From Clostridium oryzae (GTDB lineage: Bacteria; Bacillota; Clostridia; Clostridiales; Clostridiaceae), in assembly GCF_002029235.1 (NCBI RefSeq), contig NZ_MZGV01000003.1:1-64000 (forward strand): DNA of 64,000 nt. Direction: 5' to 3'. Position numbers and translations under genes: made by a program. Under the pieces are notes generated by a model. It did not search any database and had not been told where the DNA came from. It was given only the letters and a program-made list of their open reading frames with translations. Positions 17,968-25,671 of this stretch are shown here, one piece after another; position 1 is the stretch's first letter, and each line of letters opens with the position of its first letter.

Positions 17968-19570
17968 ATAATTTCCCTGAACGAAAAATTGAGATTAATA
18001 ACCATATAGTTAATACTCCGCCTAAGCAGTAACCAAGCATGGCTAATAGTGGTATACCTAGTATCGAACTTTTAGTTTCATATTGCAATAAAAAAGAAGA
18101 ACCGATAATTATGGAAGTAATAATAAGAGAAACGGCCAGCCTATTTACCATCTTATTTAATGGAGCAATGACATCATTTAAGTTCTTATGATCAAGTTGT
18201 AGTTTAATCCTTCCCTTCGCAAGAGAATCTAGAACCTCTAATAGTTTTGAAGGTATATGTGATGAATTTTTTGCTAGGCCTAATAGACTAAAGAAAGTAT
18301 TCTCAAAAGATAAATTTTTAAAGCTATCTTTCTTTAAGTTTTCAAGGACAAATGGTTTGGCTACAGAAATAATATTTATATCAGGAGATATTTCTGATAT
18401 TACGCCTTCAAATATAACGGCTGATTTAGCAAGAAGAACTAATTCCCTAGGAATTTTGATATTATTTCTTTTCGATACATCTATTATGTCTTGAAAGACT
18501 AATGAGACTCTGATGTTTTTAAATGATGTAGATAAATAACTGGCAAAAAGATAGTCTACATCTTCATATAGCTGATTTCTGTCAACATAACCAGTTTTTA
18601 CTCCAATAGACATAAGTACAGATATTAATTTGTTTTTATCTTCATATACTGTTGCCTTAATCATTTCATTTAAGGCGAGCTTCATAGAGTCAGAAAGAGA
18701 ACCCATTATTCCAAAGTCTATAAAACATATTTTATTATCTTTTATGAGTATATTTCCTGGGTGGGGATCGGCATGAAAGAAACCGTCAATAAAAACTTGT
18801 TTTAAAAATGAATTTGTTAATGCTTCGCCTAACTTATTTAAGTCTATGTTCGATTTTTCTAAAGAATTTTTGTCTGTAATTTTGCAGCCCGTTATAAATT
18901 CCATTGTTATTATTTTATCGGAACACAATGAACCAACAACATAAGGAACGTACACGTCTGCTTCAGAAAAATTTAATTTGTGAAATTTTAGAATGTTGTT
19001 TTTTTCATTTTCAAAATTTAATTCTAATTCTGTAGATGAAAGTATTTCATCCAGTGCATCTTTCGGGTCTATAAGAAAATCAGAGAATTTAGCTCTTGTT
19101 AATTTAATTATTTTATATAATATAGAGATATCCATCTTCATCTTTTCGTAAATATAGGGACGTTGAATTTTAACTATAACCTTTCTGCAATCCTTTAAAA
19201 CAGCCTTATGGACTTGAGCTATGGAGGCTGATGCAAATGGTTTCTCATCAAATTCTAGAAAAAGCTTTGTTATTGGTGCATTGAAATTTTTTGTAAAAGT
19301 ATCATTAATGCTATTAAAAGCTTCAGGAGCGACATTGTCCTGAAGCAGAGCAAGTTCTTTTATATATTCATTTGGTAATATGTCTGGTCTTGTACTTAGA
19401 ATTTGACCTATTTTAATAAACGTTGGTCCAAGTTCCTCAAAAGCCTTTCTTAAATTTTGGGCGGAAGAACTTTTGAAGTTTGATTTTTTGTTTATTAGAA
19501 CACCAAATCCATATTTACCCATTACTTTTACTATTTCTCGGAATCTTTGGGAAGAGTTTTTATAATGCAT
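17966..19570 (-). CDS. ubiB: ABC1/UbiB family atypical kinase
   Basis: 534 residues with UbiB (AarF/ABC1) marks. KxGQ is seen in FIKIGQILSTRPDILP near 53. The A-rich SASIAQVH loop is near 118, GFFHADPHPGN near 280 and CFIDFGIMG after it. Two membrane helices sit at the C-terminus (about 480-530). These membrane ATPases support quinone or lipid homeostasis; with ubiquinone absent from clostridia the substrate here is unknown. The start is ATG after AGAGGTGAG. A small frameshifted gene lies 22 bases upstream in the same direction and probably belonged to the operon. Confidence 0.85.
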   Translation of the reverse strand: MHYKNSSQRFREIVKVMGKYGFGVLINKKSNFKSSSAQNLRKAFEELGPTFIKIGQILSTRPDILPNEYIKELALLQDNVAPEAFNSINDTFTKNFNAPITKLFLEFDEKPFASASIAQVHKAVLKDCRKVIVKIQRPYIYEKMKMDISILYKIIKLTRAKFSDFLIDPKDALDEILSSTELELNFENEKNNILKFHKLNFSEADVYVPYVVGSLCSDKIITMEFITGCKITDKNSLEKSNIDLNKLGEALTNSFLKQVFIDGFFHADPHPGNILIKDNKICFIDFGIMGSLSDSMKLALNEMIKATVYEDKNKLISVLMSIGVKTGYVDRNQLYEDVDYLFASYLSTSFKNIRVSLVFQDIIDVSKRNNIKIPRELVLLAKSAVIFEGVISEISPDINIISVAKPFVLENLKKDSFKNLSFENTFFSLLGLAKNSSHIPSKLLEVLDSLAKGRIKLQLDHKNLNDVIAPLNKMVNRLAVSLIITSIIIGSSFLLQYETKSSILGIPLLAMLGYCLGGVLTIWLLISIFRSGKL

Positions 19571-19592
19571 AATTACTCACCTCTACTATATA

Positions 19593-19861
19593 TTATTGTC
19601 CGTCAGATTCTCTTAACTCTTCCATAGAAGAGTTTTGTTTTTTATTTTTCATAAATGTTTTTGCGATTTGCGAAAATAGTGTATGTGAAATTATGCATTC
19701 ATCACTTAAGGTTAAAGATTCTAAATCCTTTTTCGTTTTTTGAATAGAGTTTCAAGAGTGTCAGCAAAATGTCTATTTATGGGTTTCATATCGACTATAG
19801 TCTTATTTATAAGCTCACTAAAATTATTTATATACAGTATCTTTAATATTAATTTTAGCAT
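19593..19861 (-). pseudogene. Frameshifted small gene upstream of ubiB
   Basis: Translating the minus strand from an ATG at 19861 gives about 40 residues (MLKLILKILYINNFSELINK and onward to LETLFKK) before a stop. A second frame then continues smoothly through DLESLTLSDECIISHTLFSQ to a stop at 19593. Adding one A within the A-rich run around 19726-19742 restores a single frame of about 90 codons. The amphipathic helical content and position recall small phasin-like proteins encoded before UbiB genes, but I do not recognise the family firmly. It is either a real frameshift or a homopolymer sequencing error. Confidence 0.6.
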
Positions 19862-19951
19862 AAACAGAAATAAAAATCCGTATTCATAAGAAATTAAAAA
19901 CTAAGGATCGCAAAATTTCTTACAGTAAAATAATTAAATATAAGGAATGTA

Positions 19952-19997
19952 TTGACATAAACTTCAAAAAGTTGTATAAATAAACTGACCAGTCAGT
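19952..19997 (+). promoter_or_regulatory. Strong promoter with overlapping TetR-style operator
   Basis: -35 TTGACA (19952-19957), a 17-base spacer and -10 TATAAA (19975-19980). Four bases further lies ACTGAC-CA-GTCAGT (19984-19997), a palindrome of two 6-base arms covering the expected transcription start. TGAC..GTCA palindromes of this kind are typical TetR-family operators. It drives the YhgE/Pip gene at 20066. Confidence 0.75.
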
Positions 19998-20065
19998 ACA
20001 AATTCACATATGGGGGTGAAAGGTAGCAAGTTTAATTATTTTATTAAGTTGAAGGAGGTAGTAAA

Positions 20066-22582
20066 ATGAATGCGTTAAAAATTGCGGCAAGAGATTTGTC
20101 ACGTGTGTTCAAAAATAAATATGTAATGGTTTCAGTAATTGCGATAACCATAGTACCTCTATTATATAGCTTGTTATACCTAGCAGCATTTTGGGATCCA
20201 TATAGTAGACTTTCAACTGTACCAATAGCTGTAGTAAATGAGGATAAGGGTACAGAAAATGATGGACAGGTAAACTATGGGGAAAAGATGGTGAAGGAAC
20301 TAAAAAAGAATGATGATCTAGGCTGGAAATTTGTAACTTATGAAAAAGCAAAAGAAGGAGTTTACAACAAGAGCGTTAATGAGAAGAATAGCTATTATGG
20401 AATGTTCGTAATACCAAAGAATTTCTCGGAAAAAGTTGTAAGCGCGAAAAACGGAAAACCTCAGCACCCCACAATCACATTTGTAGAAAACCAGAAGAAG
20501 AATTTCATTCAAACACAAATAGATGGTAAACTTATGGTAGAACTTCAAAAAAAGGTAGCAAAAACAATAACGAAAGAGTATACAAAAGTAGCTTTTGATA
20601 GTCTTTACGACGTTAAGGATGGCATGAAAGCAGCTGCTAATGGGAGTAAGAAACTAAAGAATGGAATAAATAGTGCCCAAGACGGCGATGACAAGTTAAA
20701 TTCAGGACTCATAAATGCTGATGATGGCGCTAAAAATTTAGGGAATGGAATAGATAAACTTAACAATGGAAGCAGAACAGCCGCATCAGGAGCATGGCAA
20801 TTGAACTCAGGAATAAAGCAATTCATGGATTTAGCTCTCACTCCTGCAAGTAAGGGAATCTCCAGTTTAAATGGTGGATTAAATAATCAGTTATTACCTG
20901 CGATGAAGAAGATAAAAGATGGTTCTGCAAGTTTAGCAGATGGACTATATAAAGCTGGAGGCGGTGCAGACAAACTATTAAAAGGATCAGATAGTCTGTC
21001 TGAGGCTGTTATGAAAGAAAATGGCCTTTCCGATGGAGCTTTAACGCTTACGAAAAGTGGAAATAAATTAACGAAAGCGGCTACAAAGCTTTCTCAAGGG
21101 GCTAAAAAGATTGCTATTGGGATACCTGCTTTGTCAGGTGGTGCATCTGAAGTTTCAGATGGTGTTAATGAGTATATAACTAGTGTTCAGCAATCTCAAA
21201 AGACACTGAGCGATGCGGTTAATAGTTACTTTATGCCATACTTACAGAGTCATAAATTAGTTTTTGCTGATGATAATATACAGAAATTTATTCAAGTTTT
21301 GAAGACCGTGAATGAAAATGCTTCCAGCAAGGAAACGATACAAAAAGTTAATGAATTAAGGGATGGAGCAGCGAGTGAAGCTAAATATATTAAGACCCTT
21401 GAAACTGGTACAAAAGATTTTACAGCTGGTGTTGAGCAATATGCTAAAGGGGCTAGTGAGTATGCAGCAGGAGCCACGAAATTTGCTAATGGAGCAGGAC
21501 AGTATGCATCGGGAGCCAGCAATTATGCCAGTGGAGCAGTGAAATTAGCAGCAGGACTTAAACCAGCTATAAAAGGAGCTGTTGCTTTAAAAGATGGTTC
21601 CAATAAATTATACATTGGTATGAATGGGGACTTTAAAAACGGATTATTAAAACTGGATAATAGTATGCCTAAGGTTAAGAGTAGTGCAAACAAGATATAT
21701 AGTGCTTCAGGCAAATTGGCGAAAGGAATAGATACTATTTCTAGTGGAACGGATAAACTCAACAGTGGGTCAAAGTTATTAATAACCGGGCTTGATAAAT
21801 TGAAAGATGGATCCTCTGACTTAAGTAATGGTTTAAATGATCTATCTGATGGTTCTAGCAAATTAAATAATAAATTAGAAAAAGGGTATAATAAAATTGA
21901 TGGTAAACTAATTAATAGTAGCAGTGTTATGAGTAAATTTATATCAGATCCGCTTCATATGAAAAAAGTAGCATTGAATCCTATACCGAACTATGGAAAG
22001 GGATTTGCACCATACTTTATAGCGTTATCACTATGGGTCGGAGCTATAATGATGTTCTTTGTAATAAAAGATGATGTGGATGATGACTTAAAAGGAAGTG
22101 CTGTTTCTATAGTATTTGGAAAATATATAACATTTACGTTATTAGGAATTCTTCAAGCATTAGTAGTAAGTACTGTAGTGTTATCATTAGGGTTACATCC
22201 ATATAGTTTAGGAATGTATTACCTAACTAATATTTATATGGCAATGGTGTTTGTGGCTATTGTGCAGACTTTAATATTCTTATTAGGTGACGGTGGAAGA
22301 ATAATAGCATTGGCACTTCTTATACTTCAATTAACATCATGTGCAGGAACCTTTGCGTTAGAAGTAGTACCAAAATTTTTTAAGGTATTGAATCCGCTTA
22401 TGCCTTTTACTTATACAGTAGCAGCCTCAAGAGAGGTAATAGCTGGTATAAATTGGCCTACATTATTTCAAAATTACTTAGTACTTGCCGTATTTATGGT
22501 AGTTTTCCTTGTTTTTCAAGTAATGTTTAAGATACCAGCAGAAAGGTTAATTAAGAAGGTTGAAAGAGAAAGAGCTGCGTAA
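20066..22582 (+). CDS. YhgE/Pip family membrane protein (ABC-2-like)
   Basis: 838 residues. One membrane helix is near residues 20-40. A long extracellular region (about 190-640) is built from repeats of the type LxxGxxxLxxG, including LKNGINSAQDGDDKLNSG and TKFANGAGQYASGASNYASG. A C-terminal block of five or six helices (about 660-830) is followed by a basic tail. This is the YhgE/Pip architecture, first known as a phage receptor in Lactococcus and related to ABC-2 permeases and type VII secretion EsaA. Its true function is unknown. The gene sits behind a strong, apparently TetR-controlled promoter. The stop codon coincides with the first bases of repeat 1B. Confidence 0.88.
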   Translation: MNALKIAARDLSRVFKNKYVMVSVIAITIVPLLYSLLYLAAFWDPYSRLSTVPIAVVNEDKGTENDGQVNYGEKMVKELKKNDDLGWKFVTYEKAKEGVYNKSVNEKNSYYGMFVIPKNFSEKVVSAKNGKPQHPTITFVENQKKNFIQTQIDGKLMVELQKKVAKTITKEYTKVAFDSLYDVKDGMKAAANGSKKLKNGINSAQDGDDKLNSGLINADDGAKNLGNGIDKLNNGSRTAASGAWQLNSGIKQFMDLALTPASKGISSLNGGLNNQLLPAMKKIKDGSASLADGLYKAGGGADKLLKGSDSLSEAVMKENGLSDGALTLTKSGNKLTKAATKLSQGAKKIAIGIPALSGGASEVSDGVNEYITSVQQSQKTLSDAVNSYFMPYLQSHKLVFADDNIQKFIQVLKTVNENASSKETIQKVNELRDGAASEAKYIKTLETGTKDFTAGVEQYAKGASEYAAGATKFANGAGQYASGASNYASGAVKLAAGLKPAIKGAVALKDGSNKLYIGMNGDFKNGLLKLDNSMPKVKSSANKIYSASGKLAKGIDTISSGTDKLNSGSKLLITGLDKLKDGSSDLSNGLNDLSDGSSKLNNKLEKGYNKIDGKLINSSSVMSKFISDPLHMKKVALNPIPNYGKGFAPYFIALSLWVGAIMMFFVIKDDVDDDLKGSAVSIVFGKYITFTLLGILQALVVSTVVLSLGLHPYSLGMYYLTNIYMAMVFVAIVQTLIFLLGDGGRIIALALLILQLTSCAGTFALEVVPKFFKVLNPLMPFTYTVAASREVIAGINWPTLFQNYLVLAVFMVVFLVFQVMFKIPAERLIKKVERERAA

Positions 22583-22957
22583 TATAAATATATTACGAAC
22601 TAAATGCTCTAGACGGAATAGTTAAGAGAAAGTGCATTAAATAGGTATGAGAGTTAAGAGTAAAGAGAAAAGAGATAAGAGAAAAGTGAAGGTTAAAATT
22701 CAGCTATGCTGAATTTTGATTGTATAGAGACTCCTAATTATTTTGATAATCCTTTTGTAATACTAGGTATAGTCTTAGTTTTTAAAAAGTTATCGCCGAT
22801 AATCAGATTTAAATTCTCTGAAATTCTGCACAGCAGAATTTCTTCCTTCACTTTTCTCTCTACTCTTTACTCTTTTCTCTTATCTGTTTAAAGCATAATC
22901 TAACTGCTTAATATTATCTTCATTTAATTTACTTGCTTAGTTCGCAATATATTTAAA
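22580..22957. repeat. MITE-like dispersed repeat, family 1, copy B
   Basis: About 378 bases, the reverse-complement partner of 9659-10045. It has the same inner blocks AAGTGCATTAAATAGGTATG and CTTCACTTTTCTC, the same AAAATTCAGC-TAT-GCTGAATTTT and GAAATTCTG...CAGAATTTC hairpins, and ends near ACGAACT and TTCGCAATAT. The left boundary begins at the stop codon of the YhgE/Pip gene, so the element may supply part of the TAA. It lies just upstream of tRNA-Arg(CCT). The 61-codon open frame (22706-22891) is shared with copy A; I treat it as non-coding. Confidence 0.75.
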
Positions 22958-22968
22958 CGATGTTATTC

Positions 22969-22997
22969 TTGACTTTAGAAGAAAAGTGTCTTAAAAT
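22969..22997 (+). promoter_or_regulatory. Promoter of tRNA-Arg(CCT)
   Basis: -35 TTGACT (22969-22974), a 17-base spacer and -10 TAAAAT (22992-22997), 14 bases before the tRNA. It lies just outside repeat 1B. Confidence 0.75.
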
Positions 22998-23011
22998 ATT
23001 ATAGTAATTAT

Positions 23012-23085
23012 GTGCTTGTAGCTCAGCAGGATAGAGCAGTGGTTTCCTAAACCACGTGCCGGAGGTTCGAATCCTCTCAGGCACA
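23012..23085 (+). tRNA. tRNA-Arg (anticodon CCT)
   Basis: 74 bases. The acceptor is GTGCTTG/CAGGCAC with one G-T pair and discriminator A. The anticodon arm is GTGGT-TTCCTAA-ACCAC with CCT at 23046-23048. The T arm is GGAGG-TTCGAAT-CCTCT. CCA is not encoded. It reads AGG. Confidence 0.97.
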
Positions 23086-23136
23086 TTGAAACATTTGACT
23101 AATATAGATACATAGCCCATAAAGTTAGTGTTTATG

Positions 23137-23176
23137 CGGGAGTTTTGAATGAAAAATTCAAGACTCCCGATTTTCA
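23137..23176 (+). terminator. Hairpin downstream of tRNA-Arg(CCT)
   Basis: CGGGAGTTTTGAAT and ATTCAAGACTCCCG pair nearly perfectly and are followed by ATTTTC. It probably ends tRNA transcription, though the T run is short. Confidence 0.6.
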
Positions 23177-23375
23177 TAGATGTAACCCTCTTTTGAGAGA
23201 TATAAAAAAACAAAAGAGCAAATCAGAAAAAGTTCTAGTTTCTTTTCATAAAATTTATATATGCTATATTGGCTCTTTTTAAAGAATGATGACATCTGAA
23301 GTAATAGAGTCAATTTCATAGTAGTCTTTGTTCATGAAAAGTTCCTTCTTTCAAAACCATACGTAAATGATATGA

Positions 23376-23978
23376 TTAAATCATTGGTATGTATTTACTA
23401 TTTTGCTTTGGAATGATGCCTTGATGAGCAAGGACAGGAAGGAAAATCTGTAGCATTACGACAAGCATTACAACTTCAATTGGGAGCATAATTGCATTCT
23501 TTATAAGACTTTTTATAAAAAAGTAGTAATACCCTTTACCCAATAGCATACTGCTCCAAAGGCATCCTAATCCAACATGAATGCCAAAATCGATGGTCAA
23601 TTTGCAAAGAAATACTCTTAACACTGAAATTTTGCACTGGTAGAGAAATATCCCGTAAATAAAAAATTCAAGCATGGAGGACAAAGTATACCCCGGAAAA
23701 AAGACAGTGGCAGGGATAAACAGGTAGCCGATTAGATCGTATGCCAATCCGGCGGATAAACCGACAACGGGACCGAAAATTATCGAACCAAGAGCAAGCG
23801 CTAAAAAAGCGGTGGTAATACGAAGGTTTATGCCCACCGGGATATAAAGCGAACTCAAGACTGTACTGAGAGCTATGGTCAATCCTGCGAAAACAAGTGA
23901 GCGTGAGTTCCGAAACTCGGAACAAGCTATAATCCAGTATTTTGGTGTGAAGATTGAATAAGTGCTGTTTTTAAACAT
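23376..23978 (-). CDS. folT: Folate ECF transporter S component
   Basis: 200 residues from the ATG at 23978, chosen because CAAGGAGG lies 7 bases upstream. An in-frame ATG at 24071 would place coding sequence inside the riboswitch. Five or six membrane helices, the small N-terminal helix RSLVFAGLTIALSTVLSSLY and the RITTAFLALALGSIIFGPVVG segment are typical of FolT. It binds folate and works with a shared ECF A/A'/T module encoded elsewhere. Assignment is strengthened by the tandem ZTP and THF riboswitches upstream, both one-carbon sensors. Base composition is somewhat richer in G+C than neighbouring genes. Confidence 0.88.
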   Translation of the reverse strand: MFKNSTYSIFTPKYWIIACSEFRNSRSLVFAGLTIALSTVLSSLYIPVGINLRITTAFLALALGSIIFGPVVGLSAGLAYDLIGYLFIPATVFFPGYTLSSMLEFFIYGIFLYQCKISVLRVFLCKLTIDFGIHVGLGCLWSSMLLGKGYYYFFIKSLIKNAIMLPIEVVMLVVMLQIFLPVLAHQGIIPKQNSKYIPMI

Positions 23979-23985
23979 GAAAAAA

Positions 23986-24040
23986 CCTCCTTGAATATGG
24001 CAAGACTCAATGCCACATAAAGGAGGAATCACTCCTATAT
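23986..24040 (-). promoter_or_regulatory. Ribosome-site sequestering hairpins of folT
   Basis: On the minus strand the ribosome site AAGGAGG (23986-23992) is the exact complement of CCTCCTT at 24020-24026, with a small hairpin (GGCA...TGCC) between them. CCTCC can instead pair with the GGAG just upstream in GGAGTGATTCCTCC. The two alternative pairings lie directly after the THF aptamer, a layout expected for translational control. Confidence 0.65.
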
Positions 24041-24164
24041 GCAGCAGCGGGATGCGATAATTGTACGGCAACTTTCGTATTAGTTTACGACTATGACGAA
24101 TGTTTCCGTCCCGAGATCAACTCCCCGTTTCTCGGGCACATAACCCACAATTATCTACTCTGCC
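24041..24164 (-). ncRNA. THF (tetrahydrofolate) riboswitch
   Basis: Minus-strand reading begins GGCAGAGTAGATAATTGTGG and ends ACAATTATCGCATCCCGCTG. These are the two sides of the THF aptamer core: GAGTAGAT-AATTGT pairs with ACAATTATC, followed by the conserved GCATCC. The internal arm CCCGAG...CTCGGG has the conserved GGGGAGTTGA-like loop. A variable arm (TTCGT...ACGAA) lies before the closing strand. It matches the class described upstream of folT genes in Firmicutes. It binds reduced folates and should lower FolT synthesis when folate is plentiful. Confidence 0.9.
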
Positions 24165-24237
24165 ATTTTTTAAAAATTTGTAATACAGTACGAAATCAAA
24201 TAATAACTGACGGATTTTCTTCTTTCCGCTTATAATG

Positions 24238-24278
24238 CAAAAAACCGACTATCTGGGTGGTTTGCCCAGACGGTCGGC
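24238..24278 (-). terminator. Terminator/expression platform of the ZTP riboswitch
   Basis: On the minus strand CCGACCGTCTGGG and CCCAGATAGTCGG pair and are followed by TTTTTTGC. The left arm contains the conserved CCGTCTGGGCA strand of the aptamer. Ligand binding should therefore compete with terminator formation (ON switch). Confidence 0.88.
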
Positions 24279-24332
24279 CTTTTCCGTCATACTCCCTTGT
24301 GGTAATCCACATCCGTCAGTCATATGACTCTT
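24262..24332 (-). ncRNA. ZTP (pfl) riboswitch aptamer
   Basis: The minus strand reads ATGACTGACGGATGTGGATT, then ACCACAAGGGAGTATGACGG, then a short linker and CCGACCGTCTGGGCA. The features of the pfl/ZTP motif are all present: GACTGACGG, a GTGG-ATTA-CCAC hairpin, GGGAG, and the pseudoknot-forming CCG(C/U)CUGGGCA. It senses ZTP/ZMP, which build up when 10-formyl-THF is short, and switches on folate and one-carbon genes. Here it precedes a second folate riboswitch and folT. Confidence 0.92.
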
Positions 24333-24339
24333 ATATTAA

Positions 24340-24368
24340 ATGATAAACTTCAAACAGCTTTTTGTCAA
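24340..24368 (-). promoter_or_regulatory. Promoter of the folT leader
   Basis: On the minus strand -35 TTGACA (24363-24368), a 17-base spacer and -10 TATCAT (24340-24345). This places the transcript start right before the ZTP aptamer. Confidence 0.85.
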
Positions 24369-24450
24369 GGAACTTGTATTAAATGTACAGAGCCATCACA
24401 AAAATATGGCGGATTTCTATATATAAGTTAAAGGAAAAGAAGTATGCTTC

Positions 24451-24543
24451 ATGGCAAAACAAGTAAGATCAAAAGCTTCACTGTAGGAGAATATTCATAT
24501 TCAGAAATTTATTGACATGATAGCACTCTTTGTTCCTCATTAA
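24451..24543 (+). pseudogene. VirB4/TraE-type conjugation ATPase, N-terminal scrap
   Basis: The frame reads MAKQVRSKASL, a TAG stop, then ENIHIQKFIDMIALFVPH and TAA. This matches what I recall of the N-terminus of the VirB4-like ATPase of Tn1549/Tn916-type conjugative elements, with a Gln codon changed to stop. Only about 25 codons remain before similarity ends. A second scrap of the same gene start is at 63697. It lies between the folT promoter and a reverse-strand GrpB-like gene. Confidence 0.6.
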
Positions 24544-24545
24544 AC

Positions 24546-25133
24546 TTATGGTCTTGGCAAGTATTTATCTTCTAATTCCGTATGTGCTATTTCGGAATAT
24601 TTTTGAACGAACTGAGTTTTGGCTTCCGTATAGCCATCACGATTATGTTCATATTGCTTCCAGAGACTTAATTTTAACTTTCCGTATTCATTTGCCACTT
24701 CCTTATGGGCAATCAGATAATCCCGAAAATATAACTCGTCCCAGTTAGCATAATAGCGAACATGAAGATGATATACCTTTTCTGCAAAGCCTTTTGGCGT
24801 GTAACCTTTATTGAATTCAAGCTTTAAATCAGGTTTATCAATGGATAACATCAGTGTCCATCCTAAATTCATCAGTCTGCTTTCGAGTTCAGCTAAATTA
24901 CAATCTCTGTAAATTTCAAGCAAAATATCAACTGTAGGCTTTGCAATCAGTCCCGGAACCGAAGTGCTGCCAATGTGATTGATTCGAGCTATGTCAATAC
25001 CTTCAAGGTTTTCTATAATATTTTCTTTTTCTGCAAGATACCATTTTTTATATGCCGGATTATGCTCTTTAAGTATGATTGGAAAGAGTTCCCACAGCTC
25101 TTCTAAAGACATTTCAGATAATGACTTTCCCAT
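24546..25133 (-). CDS. GrpB family (UPF0157) nucleotidyltransferase-fold protein
   Basis: 195 residues. The family mark NHIGSTSVPGLIAKPTVDIL is near 52-71, a GS-x-D-type nucleotidyltransferase core. It is followed by FAEKVYHLHV and LYFRDYLIAHKEVANEYGKLK, all typical of GrpB/UPF0157. The biochemical role is unknown for most members. Some occur as accessory or resistance-like genes on mobile elements. Here it is followed at once by a conjugation-gene scrap. The start is ATG after GAGGTAAGAAT. Confidence 0.85.
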   Translation of the reverse strand: MGKSLSEMSLEELWELFPIILKEHNPAYKKWYLAEKENIIENLEGIDIARINHIGSTSVPGLIAKPTVDILLEIYRDCNLAELESRLMNLGWTLMLSIDKPDLKLEFNKGYTPKGFAEKVYHLHVRYYANWDELYFRDYLIAHKEVANEYGKLKLSLWKQYEHNRDGYTEAKTQFVQKYSEIAHTELEDKYLPRP

Positions 25134-25210
25134 ATTCTTACCTCCTCATAAATATGATTATCGAAAAACTTACATCATCAAATTTAATATCAATGTTCAA
25201 TATAGAAATT

Positions 25211-25594
25211 ACCTTTAAATATCTGCTTTTTCGGCAGGCACATAAGTTAGATATAAAAGCACATATGTCCCGGAGAATGTCCGGGTGTATGCAGTACCCG
25301 CAAGTACGTCCACCGAGATTGATTATGTCATTATCCTTCAGCACCCTTGTTGGGGCCCCCTGAAAAAATGATAATTGTTAACATTATACCCTTTTGGCAT
25401 ATCGCAACGGTCTACCACCATTCCCTTGATTTGTTCCAAAGTCAGCGGAAATTCTCCGCTCAGCCAGATTAATTCATCAAAAGACTGCGGTCTTTACCAT
25501 TTAAAAGATAGATGTGGGTTTCCTCCCAATGCCGGTATTCACTAATAATATGCGTATTTGCGTCAATATGATTTATTGTAAACCAATCTTTCAT
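25211..25594 (-). pseudogene. Metallo-beta-lactamase-fold hydrolase, broken into three frames
   Basis: Three minus-strand frames carry consecutive pieces of one MBL hydrolase. Frame one starts at ATG 25594 (MKDWFTINHIDANTHIISEY to LLNGKDRSLLMN). Frame two reads DELIWLSGEFPLTLEQIKGM through RVLKDNDIINLGGRT. Frame three reads VLHTPGHSPGHMCFYI and then stops. The segment that should carry HxHxDH is missing between pieces one and two. The C-terminal half is also lost. A single ancestral gene with a deletion and at least one frameshift explains all three. Confidence 0.8.
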
Positions 25595-25671
25595 TTGACT
25601 CGTCCTTTCTAACCTGTTTAGGGTATAAATAATCTGAGTTCTAAAATGCTCGTGTGATTTCGGTTCCTTAC

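Noticed and set aside
20605..21861. Several long reverse-strand frames across the YhgE/Pip repeats
   Set aside because: Produced by the biased codons of the repeated Gly/Ala/Lys-rich region; the plus-strand gene is clear.
22953..23213. 86-codon minus-strand frame with VPERIRTSGTWFRKPLLYPA
   Set aside because: It is the antisense of tRNA-Arg(CCT); this peptide is a well-known false gene call over tRNAs.
23208..23282. AAGAGC...GCTCTT pairing as a folT terminator
   Set aside because: Loop of about 60 bases and mismatches; too weak to list.
23668..23925. 85-codon second minus-strand frame inside folT
   Set aside because: Overlaps the clear FolT frame and lacks a start with ribosome site.
25138..25344. 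68-codon minus-strand frame (LKDNDIINLGGRT...)
   Set aside because: Not a gene on its own; it is one frame of the broken metallo-hydrolase.
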